Assembly: GCF_003002915.1 (NCBI RefSeq)
Contig: NZ_PVTG01000014.1
Location: forward strand, 62,001-126,000
Direction of reading: 5' to 3'
Source: Geodermatophilus tzadiensis
GTDB taxonomy: Bacteria > Actinomycetota > Actinomycetes > Mycobacteriales > Geodermatophilaceae
DNA: 64,000 nt
The position numbers and the translations under genes were made by a program. The notes below the pieces were generated by a model that was not told where the DNA came from, made no database searches, and saw nothing but the letters and a program-made list of their open reading frames with translations. The stretch's first letter is position 1, and each line of letters starts with the position of its first letter. Positions 1-6,306 of this stretch are shown here, piece after piece.

Positions 1-546
1 ACGCACGTCGAGGACGTCGTCACCGCGGTGCGGGCCGAGGAGTGCGCGGGCGCGGTCCTGGTCGGGCACAGCTACGGCGGCGTCGTGGTCACCGGGGTCG
101 CCGACCGGCTGGGCACGGAGGTCGGCGCGCTCGTCTACGTCGACGGCGTCGTCCCGCTGCCGGGGGAGAGCTGGTCGACCCGCAACCCGCCGGAGGTGCA
201 GGCCGCCCGGCGCGCGGCGATCGAGCGCTCCGGGTCGCTGCCGCCTCCGCCGCCCTCGGCGTTCGGTCTGTCGGGCACCGACGCCGAGTGGGTGGCGCGG
301 CGGCAGACGCCCCAGCCCGGCGGGGTCTACGACGACCCCGTGTCCTTCGACCTCGACCGCTGGCTGGCCCGCCCGCGCACCTACGTCGACTGCACCAGCC
401 CGGCGCTGGCCACCGTCGAGCCGGCCAAGGAGCTCGTCCGCTCGCAGCCCGGGTGGGAGGTCGTGCGGCTCGCCACCGGGCACGACCCGATGGTGAGCGC
501 GCCGGCCGAGCTGGCCGAGGTGCTGCTGCGGGTCGCCGCCCGCTGA
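1..546 (+). CDS. Alpha/beta-fold hydrolase, 5'-truncated by the window edge
   Basis: The reading frame is open from base 1, so the true start lies upstream; 181 residues are visible. The nucleophile elbow GHSYGG follows a hydrophobic beta strand, as in EstC/salicylate-esterase-like alpha/beta hydrolases, and the late TGHDPM segment supplies the likely catalytic His. A Pro-rich segment sits in the cap region. The substrate cannot be told from sequence; a small ester or amide hydrolase acting in the cytoplasm is the family expectation. The gene is followed 14 bp later by a PIG-L deacetylase on the same strand, which may be co-transcribed. Confidence 0.85.
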   Translation, partial: THVEDVVTAVRAEECAGAVLVGHSYGGVVVTGVADRLGTEVGALVYVDGVVPLPGESWSTRNPPEVQAARRAAIERSGSLPPPPPSAFGLSGTDAEWVARRQTPQPGGVYDDPVSFDLDRWLARPRTYVDCTSPALATVEPAKELVRSQPGWEVVRLATGHDPMVSAPAELAEVLLRVAAR

Positions 547-560
547 CAGACTCCGGAGCC

Positions 561-1304
561 GTGACCGACGAGCCGCCCCTCGAGCCCCTGCCCGACGACT
601 GGGAGCGTGCGCTGGTGCTCGTCGCGCACCCCGACGACATCGAGTACGGGCCCGCGGCCGCCGTCGCCACGTGGACCGCGGCCGGCCGCGACGTCCGCTA
701 CGTGCTGGCCACCAGCGGCGAGGCCGGCATCGCCGGGCTGCCGCCGGCGGAGGCCGGGCCGTTGCGCGAGGCCGAGCAGCGGCGGGCCGCGGCGACCGTC
801 GGGGTGTCGGTGGTCGAGTTCCTCGGGCACCCGGACGGCCGGCTGGCCGAGGGGCCGGAGCTGCGCCGCTCGCTGGCGGCGGCGATCCGGCGGCACCGCC
901 CGGAGCTGGTGGTCACCATGCACTTCGGTGACACCTGGACGCCGCCCGAGGTCGCGCCCGGCTACTGGAACAGCGCCGACCACCGGGCGCTGGGCCGGTC
1001 GGTGCTCGACGCGGTGGGCGACGCGGCCAACGAGTGGATCTTCCCCGAGCTCGCCGACCAGGAGCCCTGGCCGGGCGTGCGCTGGGTCGCCGTCGCCACG
1101 CCGGTGGGGGTCACGCACGTGGTCGACGTGGAGGACGTCGTCGAGCGGGCGGTGGCCTCGCTGCTGGAGCACCGGCGCTACCTGGCGGCGCTGTCGGACG
1201 ACCCGGTCGAGGAGCAGGCCCGGCGGCAGGTGGAGATGGCGACGGCGCCGTCCCCCCGGTCGGGCGGACGGCGGGTGGCGGGGTTCCGGCTCTACGCCGG
1301 CTGA
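561..1304 (+). CDS. PIG-L family deacetylase (GlcNAc/mycothiol-type LmbE fold)
   Basis: This 247-residue protein has the family's metal-binding AHPDD motif at residues 22-26 and a second SADHR motif near residue 148. Together these hold the catalytic zinc and general base in PIG-L/LmbE enzymes, which remove N-acetyl groups from GlcNAc-containing substrates (MshB and Mca in mycothiol metabolism are relatives). The GTG start was chosen because it directly precedes the conserved N-terminus and lies 14 bp after the upstream stop. It is not clearly MshB itself; the exact substrate is unknown. A GC-rich hairpin follows the stop. Confidence 0.85.
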   Translation: MTDEPPLEPLPDDWERALVLVAHPDDIEYGPAAAVATWTAAGRDVRYVLATSGEAGIAGLPPAEAGPLREAEQRRAAATVGVSVVEFLGHPDGRLAEGPELRRSLAAAIRRHRPELVVTMHFGDTWTPPEVAPGYWNSADHRALGRSVLDAVGDAANEWIFPELADQEPWPGVRWVAVATPVGVTHVVDVEDVVERAVASLLEHRRYLAALSDDPVEEQARRQVEMATAPSPRSGGRRVAGFRLYAG

Positions 1305-1351
1305 CCGCGTCGTCCTCGCCCGGCGCCGGCGTCCTCGGTCCGGGGACGGCT

Positions 1352-1386
1352 GCCACGGGGGCGCGGTCGCGCCGCGCCCCCGTGGC
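1352..1386. terminator. Bidirectional hairpin between convergent genes
   Basis: A perfect 14-bp inverted repeat (arms 1352-1365 and 1373-1386, loop 7 nt) lies between the convergent stops at 1304 and 1394. It has no U-tract, as is usual in very GC-rich actinobacteria, so terminator function is inferred from position and stem strength. Confidence 0.65.
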
Positions 1387-1393
1387 CGGCCGG

Positions 1394-1987
1394 TCAGGCG
1401 TTGAAGCTGACGTGCACGTGGTCCATGTGGTTGGCCGTGGCCGAGCCGCGGTCCTCCATGGCCGACCAGCCGGAGCCGCCGATCATGTAGATCCGCTGCT
1501 TCCAGATGACGTAGTCGACGTTCATCCGCGCCGCGTTGGCGATGACGTGGGCGGCGACGGCGTCCCCGGTGGCGGAGTCGCTGCCGACCATGAAGTCGGC
1601 GGCCAGCTGCTGGGTGGGGGAGTGCCCGGGCCGGGTGAGGACCGTGGGCACGTCGAAGCCGGCGACGATCTCGGCGACCACCGGGCGCACGTGCGCCGCC
1701 CAGGCGCTGTAGGCGGTCGAGGTGGGCGTCGGCTTGCCGCTGAGGTCGGCGGAGGCCGCGGGGGCGGGGGTGGCGGCCGGGGCCGGGGCGGCCGCGGGTG
1801 CCGGGGCCGGGGCCGGGGCGGGGGCCGAGGTCGTGGCCTGGCCCCCAGACCCGCGGTCCCAGCCGCGACCCCAGTGGTCGTCGGCCTGGGCGGCCGTCTG
1901 TCCGGCGAGTGCGAAGGTGACGGCGAAGGCGCCGACCGCCGCCGTGCGGCGGACGGCGCGGCTGCGGGGGGCGCGGTTCTCGGGCAT
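1394..1987 (-). CDS. Secreted protein with ARB_07466-like (VldE-type) C-terminal domain
   Basis: The 197-residue product begins with a signal peptide (basic MPENRAPRSRAVRR, hydrophobic core, AQA cleavage site). An Ala/Pro-rich low-complexity linker (about 45-85) follows, then a C-terminal domain (about 95-197). The last stretch ends HMDHVHVSF, which matches the metal-site signature of the ARB_07466-like/M15-related domain found in actinobacterial cell-wall proteins. A role in peptidoglycan remodelling outside the membrane is the family expectation. The c-di-AMP riboswitch in its leader supports this, since that riboswitch class often controls wall hydrolases in actinobacteria. AGGAG lies 11 nt before the ATG. 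Confidence 0.8.
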   Translation of the reverse strand: MPENRAPRSRAVRRTAAVGAFAVTFALAGQTAAQADDHWGRGWDRGSGGQATTSAPAPAPAPAPAAAPAPAATPAPAASADLSGKPTPTSTAYSAWAAHVRPVVAEIVAGFDVPTVLTRPGHSPTQQLAADFMVGSDSATGDAVAAHVIANAARMNVDYVIWKQRIYMIGGSGWSAMEDRGSATANHMDHVHVSFNA

Positions 1988-2258
1988 GGTGAGGAGAGCT
2001 CCTGACGGTGGGGGTGTTCGCGGGCGCCGCCGTCTGCTCAGCGGTCGCCGCTGCGTGAGGCCCGTGGGTGGGCAGCCGGGATCGCGGCCGGCGTGGTGGG
2101 CCCGCCGTGGAGGCGTGGCCGCGGGGGAGCCGGTCGGTCCGGTCCTGGGGGAGCGGCGACGGCGCGGACACAGGGGTCCGGGTCGCGGCGTCCTGTCCGA
2201 GGTGTGCGGGGGCGCGGGGGCCTCGAGGGCGCCCGCGCGGTGGTTCTCCTTCTCCCTC

Positions 2259-2404
2259 GGCCGCCTACCGGGTCAGCTGACGGGTTCGGGCGGGGATGTG
2301 CGCCCTACCCGCCTCCCGAGCCGGGCTCGGAGGGCGGGACTCACCCCAGTGGTGCGGTGGGTCCCCGGTTCACGGCCACGTGGGTGGCTGCGACTCGGCG
2401 GCGC
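2259..2404 (-). promoter_or_regulatory. c-di-AMP riboswitch (ydaO-yuaA class)
   Basis: On the minus strand the 3' core at 2290-2263 reads CCCGAACCCGTCAGC followed by GGTAGGC, and an upstream arm at 2347-2337 reads GGGGTGAGTCC. Both are hallmark conserved blocks of the ydaO class. It lies in the leader of the secreted wall-type gene at 1394-1987, about 270 nt before its start. A GC-rich hairpin (stem 2212-2218 with 2232-2238) between aptamer and gene could be the expression platform. In actinobacteria this class typically switches off wall-hydrolase genes when c-di-AMP is high; that role here is inferred. Confidence 0.85.
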
Positions 2405-2454
2405 CCGGCGCGGTTCCCCCGGTCGGGGGAGGTGAGGACCGGCCGGACGCCGAA

Positions 2455-2483
2455 AACCTAGAGACGTCATCGAACTGTGACAA
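2455..2483 (-). promoter_or_regulatory. Sigma70-type promoter for the riboswitch transcript
   Basis: On the minus strand TTGTCA (2483-2478) and TAGGTT (2460-2455) are separated by 17 bp. This places transcription start near 2448, about 45 nt before the riboswitch core. It is the best -35/-10 pair in this intergenic region and is read directly from sequence. Confidence 0.6.
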
Positions 2484-2601
2484 CTCCGGATGGGTCCGCT
2501 CGGCGAGTCCAGTGGTCCACGTGCGCGCGTCGTCACGCACGTCGGCGTGTCGAAGTGGTTCCGGATCGCGGTGCCGGGGTGGTCGCGCGGCGCGGAGCAC
2601 C

Positions 2602-2607
2602 TAGACT
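2602..2607 (+). promoter_or_regulatory. -10 element of rnpB
   Basis: TAGACT ends 7 nt before the first base of the rnpB P1 helix at 2615, the usual spacing for a stable-RNA promoter. No clear -35 hexamer is visible 17 bp upstream. The divergent riboswitch promoter lies about 120 bp away. Confidence 0.5.
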
Positions 2608-2614
2608 GGGGTCA

Positions 2615-3040
2615 CGACGGACGAGTCGGCTGGGCGGTCGCGTCGGCGGGGGAGACCCCGTCGCCGAGGAACGTCCGGGCTCCACAGGGCAGGGTGGTCG
2701 CCAACAGCGACCCGGGGCGACCCGCGGGACAGTGCCACAGAGAACAGACCGCCGGCGGTGCCTCTCCGGAGACACGGCCGGTGAGGGTGAAACGGTGGTG
2801 TAAGAGACCACCAGCGCACCGGGTGACCGGTGCGGCTCGGTAAACCCCACCCGGAGCAAGGTCGAGAAGGGACGGCGGGCGACCGCCGTTCCGCGCAGGC
2901 GTTCGAGGGCTGCCCGCCCGAGCCTGCGGGTGGACCGCTCGAGCCCGCCGGCAACGGCGGGCCTAGATGGATGACCGCCCATCGGGAGGCCGCGAGGCGC
3001 CCGAGGACAGAACCCGGCGTACAGGCCGACTCGTCCGTCG
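2615..3040 (+). ncRNA. rnpB: RNase P RNA (bacterial class A)
   Basis: This is the catalytic RNA of RNase P, which trims the 5' leaders of pre-tRNAs. The recognisable blocks are GAGGAACGTCCGGGCTCC (CR I), ACAGAGAACAGACCGCC-like sequence, GGTGAGGGTGAAACGGTGG, GGTAAACCCCACCCGG (the CCA-binding region) and GGACAGAACCCGGCG near the 3' end. The ends are set by a perfect 16-bp P1 helix (2615-2630 with 3025-3040). Length is about 426 nt, normal for an actinobacterium. The last 28 nt double as the left attachment site of the neighbouring integrative element, which regenerates an intact 3' end. Confidence 0.97.
3013..3040 (+). repeat. attL: 28-bp direct repeat at the 3' end of rnpB
   Basis: The last 28 nt of rnpB recur identically at 8449-8476. 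Beyond the core, 13 of the next 18 positions also match, ending in ACCAGCAC on both sides. An integrase gene begins 26 bp inside the repeat. This is the classical arrangement of a site-specific integrative element using the 3' end of a structural RNA gene. Confidence 0.9.
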
Positions 3041-3066
3041 CACCCCCCTGACCAGCACATATGTGG

Positions 3067-4161
3067 TCAGAGGGGGTGCTCGGTCCGCACGTAGTCCGCA
3101 GATCCGCGCATGACCGAGTCGACGGCGGCGCGCGTCCGGTCGTCCGAGTCGGGCCACAGGTGGCTGTAGGTGTCGAGCGTCTCGGCGGCCGACGCGTGCC
3201 CCAGCCGTGCCTGGACGGTCTTGACCGACTCGCCGTGCCGGATGAGCAGGCTGGCGTAGAAGTGCCGCAGCGAATGGAACGTGACGCCGCTGAGGCCCGC
3301 CCGCCGCACGGCCGGCCGCCAGACACGGGCGGAGAAGGCCGTCCGGCGGATGGGCGCCCCGAGCTCCGTGTTGAAGACCAGCCCGTCGGTCGGCCACTCC
3401 GCCAGGTGGGCCGCCAGGGCGTCGAGGACGACCTGGGGGAGCGGAACCAAGCGCACCGACGCCTGGGTCTTGGGCGGCGCGAGGTACGGAGCGCGGTCGG
3501 GGATCGTGACCAGCTGCCGGTCGACGGTGAGCTGGCGGCGGAGGAAGTCGATGCGGTCGACCGTGAGGCCGAAGACCTCGCCCTGCCGGAGGCCCGTCCC
3601 GGCGGCCAGTGTGGTGAGCGCCTGGTAGCGGTCGGGCATCGCGTCCGTGAGCGCCTGGACGGCCTCCCAGGACAGCGGCTCGATGCGACCTCGGTGCACC
3701 TTCGGCAGCCGCGTGCCTTCACAGGGGGACGCGACGATCCGACGGTCCCGGACGGCGGCCTTGAAGACCGCGGCGAGGATGCGGTGGACGACGCCGACGG
3801 TCGCCGGCGCGAGGTCGGCCGACAGCCGCTTGACGAGACCCTGGATGTCACTGGGCAGGACCGAGGCGAGGCGCTTTTGCCCGAGCGTCGGGTAGACGTG
3901 CCGACGCAGCATCGTCTCGACATGTGCGGCCGTGGTGGGCCGGTGCACCTGGGCGGCGCGCCACTGCTCGGCGTACTCGCGGACGGTCAACCGGCCGGCC
4001 GCAGGGTCGACGTACTGACCGGTGACCATCGCCGCGGTCATCTCGTCGAGCCACCGTTGGGCGTCAACCTTCCGCTTGAAGTGTCGGGCGTGCTCTCGGC
4101 CGGCTGCGTCGCGGAAGCGTGCGCGGTGGGTGCCGTCCGGGCGGCGGGCGATGCTGGCCAC
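3067..4161 (-). CDS. int: Tyrosine site-specific integrase of the rnpB islet
   Basis: The 364-residue protein has an N-terminal AP2-like arm-binding domain (residues 1-50, with RARFRDAAGREHARHF), a SAM-like core-binding domain (about 60-150) and a catalytic domain. Visible motifs are GTGLRQGE (first Arg), HSLRHFYASLL (His and second Arg), LGHAS, and LDTYSHLWPD with the nucleophilic Tyr. It would cut and rejoin DNA at the rnpB 3' end. A longer open frame begins at 4254, but I chose the GTG at 4161 because GAGGAG lies 7 nt upstream and the homologous N-terminus starts there. The stop lies 27 bp from attL, as expected for an element-encoded integrase. Confidence 0.95.
   Translation of the reverse strand: MASIARRPDGTHRARFRDAAGREHARHFKRKVDAQRWLDEMTAAMVTGQYVDPAAGRLTVREYAEQWRAAQVHRPTTAAHVETMLRRHVYPTLGQKRLASVLPSDIQGLVKRLSADLAPATVGVVHRILAAVFKAAVRDRRIVASPCEGTRLPKVHRGRIEPLSWEAVQALTDAMPDRYQALTTLAAGTGLRQGEVFGLTVDRIDFLRRQLTVDRQLVTIPDRAPYLAPPKTQASVRLVPLPQVVLDALAAHLAEWPTDGLVFNTELGAPIRRTAFSARVWRPAVRRAGLSGVTFHSLRHFYASLLIRHGESVKTVQARLGHASAAETLDTYSHLWPDSDDRTRAAVDSVMRGSADYVRTEHPL
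3083..3100. promoter_or_regulatory. Candidate integrase arm-type sites near attL
   Basis: Two GTCCGCA heptamers start 11 bp apart (3083 and 3094), inside the last codons of int and 43 bp from attL. The same array, with a third copy, occurs near attR at 8323-8351. Matching repeats placed inside both ends of an integrative element suggest integrase or excisionase arm sites. Function is inferred. Confidence 0.4.
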
Positions 4162-4478
4162 GGCGCTCTCCTCGGGTGGGATGGAGCGGCCCTGTTGCCG
4201 CTCTCGTCCCGGACCTAGCGCGCGGGCCCATCGGGCGGCCGTCTCGAGCGACATCTGTGGATGCGCTGTTAGCTGTGGACGACGCGCCGAGGTAGCTCCG
4301 AGGGCGCGCCGAGCCTGCAGTCCTTCTCCAGTACGGCGGCGGCGGCACTGACGGTGGTCTCCAGTGACCTCCTGGTGGTCGCCAGGCAGCCGTCTTGGGC
4401 GGTCCTACTGAAGGCGGACGGTCGGTGTCAGACGCCTCCGCTGGTGTCCCAAAAGGCGGCCTATGGGACATCTGCGGA
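4162..4478. other. Region upstream of int
   Basis: This 317-bp stretch holds the int ribosome-binding site, an in-frame upstream extension of int (to 4254) that I do not think is translated as integrase, and the first copy of a 35-bp dispersed repeat (4443-4477). No excisionase gene is recognisable. Confidence 0.4.
4443..4477 (+). repeat. Dispersed 35-bp repeat, copy 1
   Basis: This copy begins GGTGTCCCAAAAGG and ends ATGGGACATCTGCGG. It contains an inverted TGTCCCA/TGGGACA pair around a 12-bp centre. Related copies lie at 4981-5015 and 5903-5938 in the same orientation, all inside the islet. They could be relict transposon ends or operators. The copy abuts the stop of the 95-residue gene. 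Confidence 0.55.
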
Positions 4479-4766
4479 TCAACGAGGCCAATGCCTTCGG
4501 AGGTCGAACGCCTCGATCTCGAGGCGGTCGCCATCTCGGTCAGGCAACCACTCGACGTCCCACTCGGACACCAATTCCGCCATCGCTTGGTCGCCGCCGA
4601 CCATGAAGTCGTCATAGATCCCGTGTTGTCCGGGTGGCGGAGCGACGTAGACCAACCACTGCTCATGGGTCGCGACGGTGACCAATACAAGGTGGTCCTC
4701 GTACTCACCGGCCCTGCATCGCCCGAGACGTCCACGCCTGGGCCAGCCGTCGTCAGCAACCTTCAT
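4479..4766 (-). CDS. Hypothetical 95-residue islet protein
   Basis: I do not recognise this protein. Its amino-acid make-up is protein-like: a hydrophobic core LVLVTVATHEQWLVYVAPPP, then acidic segments (MAELVSEWDVEW, DRDGDRLEIEAFDL). This suggests a small soluble alpha/beta protein, comparable in size and acidity to immunity or anti-restriction proteins, though nothing proves that. It starts at ATG with only a weak GGG upstream. Its codons are less G/C-rich in third positions than the chromosome, in keeping with transfer. It lies alone between copies 1 and 2 of the 35-bp repeat. Confidence 0.5.
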   Translation of the reverse strand: MKVADDGWPRRGRLGRCRAGEYEDHLVLVTVATHEQWLVYVAPPPGQHGIYDDFMVGGDQAMAELVSEWDVEWLPDRDGDRLEIEAFDLRRHWPR

Positions 4767-5162
4767 CCCAACGACCCAGGGTCGACGATCACGTGGGGCA
4801 CCGCCCTAGGACACGGTCGTGGCTGCCAGGCCGGCGAGCGGAACTGCAAAGTGGCTTCATCGACGGCCGTCACCAGCTGCCAACCCGCCGGTGCTCCTCG
4901 ACCGAGAGGCCACGCGGTCCGTCGAGGTCCCGCCAGATCGGCTCGCCAACCTTCACGTGCGGATGGTCCCAGGCTGAGCCGGTGTCCCTAAATGGGCCGC
5001 TATGTGACATCTCGGCCGACCCGCCAGTACGGCGGCCTCAACGACACCCGATCGTTCGTGCCTGAGCCGCAGCCTGGGGCTGCGCGGTCGGGCAGTGGCG
5101 GACCGCCATCGCTGTGCCGGACGTAGTCGGGTCGCGCTCCTTGACGGTGATGCCCTTGTGCA
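4767..5162. other. Intergenic islet DNA without a supported gene
   Basis: No open frame on either strand here looks like a protein. The stretch contains the second copy of the 35-bp repeat at 4981-5015. Its relatively mixed base composition suggests non-coding or decayed sequence. Confidence 0.4.
4981..5015 (+). repeat. Dispersed 35-bp repeat, copy 2
   Basis: This copy begins GGTGTCCCTAAATGGGCCGC and ends TATGTGACATCTCGG. It matches copy 1 with one gap and several substitutions, and matches copy 3 in the central TGGGCCGCT. It lies between the two small islet genes. Confidence 0.55.
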
Positions 5163-5198
5163 CTGGCTCGTCGACCTCCTCGGAGGTCGACGAGCCAG
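5163..5198 (-). terminator. 17-bp perfect hairpin after the lipoprotein gene
   Basis: A perfect 17-bp inverted repeat (5163-5179 and 5182-5198) with a 2-nt centre lies 25 bp beyond the stop of the minus-strand lipoprotein gene. The stem strength and position fit an intrinsic terminator. Confidence 0.65.
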
Positions 5199-5223
5199 GC
5201 TCTCCGTCGTACTGGGCGTCGTT

Positions 5224-5775
5224 TCAGGCCAGACCAGCGCTTGCGGCCTCGTACTCAGCCGCCACAGACGGGGGCAGCTCACCGTTGACACGGACGAGGA
5301 CTGGCCCGGCTAGGAAGTGGTACTCCGTGCCTGCGGCCGGGCCGAGGCTCTGCAGGGTCTGCTGGATGTAGTCCGACCGGACTTGCGCGTCGGCGCCATC
5401 GGCGAACACCTCGATCGAGCCGCCACCCTCGTTGCCCGGCTCGGCTTGGTCGATCGGCACGCCTAGGCGACTGTCGGCGAACGCCACCTTGGACACGTAC
5501 TGCCCCGGCCGCCCGATGAGGTTGTTCCTGTCGTTGGTCTCCGTAATCACCGCGCTGTCAGTGATGGGGAGCCCCACATCCTTTAGTGCGGCCAGTGCCG
5601 TCTCCGCGTCCATGGCCTGCGCGGTAGTCGAGGGTGCGGCGACGGACGCGGAGCCGGACGCTGCAGCGCTCGTGCTGGACTGGGTGGCCTGAGCAGACGT
5701 CTCGGCGGCGTCCCCGCCTCCGCAGCCCGCGGTGAGCGCCGCCGCCGCGATGGTCATGACGATGATCTTTCGCAC
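5224..5775 (-). CDS. Putative lipoprotein, unknown function
   Basis: The 183-residue product starts VRKIIVMTIAAAALTAGCGGG, a short signal peptide with an LTAGC lipobox, so Cys18 should be lipidated and the protein anchored outside the membrane. A Ser/Thr/Ala-rich spacer (about 25-55) precedes a soluble domain (about 60-183). I see no named family in that domain. A longer frame reaches 5820, but the GTG at 5775 puts the signal peptide at the N-terminus. The gene sits inside the rnpB islet and ends before a strong hairpin. It could be a surface-exclusion or anti-phage surface protein, but that is only a guess from context. Confidence 0.7.
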   Translation of the reverse strand: MRKIIVMTIAAAALTAGCGGGDAAETSAQATQSSTSAAASGSASVAAPSTTAQAMDAETALAALKDVGLPITDSAVITETNDRNNLIGRPGQYVSKVAFADSRLGVPIDQAEPGNEGGGSIEVFADGADAQVRSDYIQQTLQSLGPAAGTEYHFLAGPVLVRVNGELPPSVAAEYEAASAGLA

Positions 5776-6306
5776 GGGTGAGTCATCGGCAGGCGAACGG
5801 CCACTTCGGATCGTTACCATGGCGCCTAGCCGTTGCGGTGGCGGAATCTAGCTTCCCCAAAGGGCTAGGCAAGACTCGCAGCCGACGTTGGAACACTGGC
5901 GCTGGTGCCCAAAGTGGGCCGCTCAGGTACGTCACGCTGCCTCCAGCCTGACATCGTGCTGCAGGATCCAGACTCCGCGAAGGCCTCGAGTCGACTGGCT
6001 GCCAAGTCGAATCGCTGCAGCGCCCCGTCGGCGATTCGAAACCCGTCCAACGAGTTGCTGAGCCGATGGTGCAAGAAGTGTGTCCCTCTTGATCATGGCG
6101 ATGCTCCAGTGGCGGGCGCCGGAGTAGGGGAGGCCGCTGGCGGTGGCCGACCCAGGCGCTTGTGGGCTCACTGGACGCGAATCGGCTCGGATGGCTTCCG
6201 GGCCGGCCGATGCGTCCCGGCGGTGGCGGGGCTGGAAGGTGCACATGCTTCGCGGCCATCCGACACGCCTCAGGGGTGAACGAAACGATCACTGACCGGA
6301 ACTACC
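5776..6306. other. Intergenic islet DNA, no gene supported
   Basis: This 531-bp stretch between the divergent lipoprotein and exonuclease genes holds repeat copy 3 (5903-5938). It presumably also holds both promoters. Short frames on both strands lack family features. It may contain decayed coding sequence. Confidence 0.4.
5903..5938 (+). repeat. Dispersed 35-bp repeat, copy 3 (diverged)
   Basis: This copy begins GGTGCCCAAAGTGGGCCGCT and ends ACGTCACGCTG. It shares the GGTG(T)CCC...GGGCCGCT...(G)ACAT/GTCAC layout of copies 1 and 2 but is the most diverged of the three. Confidence 0.4.

Noticed and set aside
3056-3065. Perfect CACATATGTG palindrome at the int stop
   Set aside because: At 10 bp it is short and can occur by chance; no second copy was seen near attR.
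4162-4254. N-terminal extension of the integrase
   Set aside because: The extension has no family similarity and no ribosome site, while GTG at 4161 has a strong GAGGAG and the known domain start.
6031-6062. tRNA-like GATTCGAAACC segment
   Set aside because: No acceptor stem or anticodon arm could be folded around it; I found no tRNA or rRNA gene in the window.
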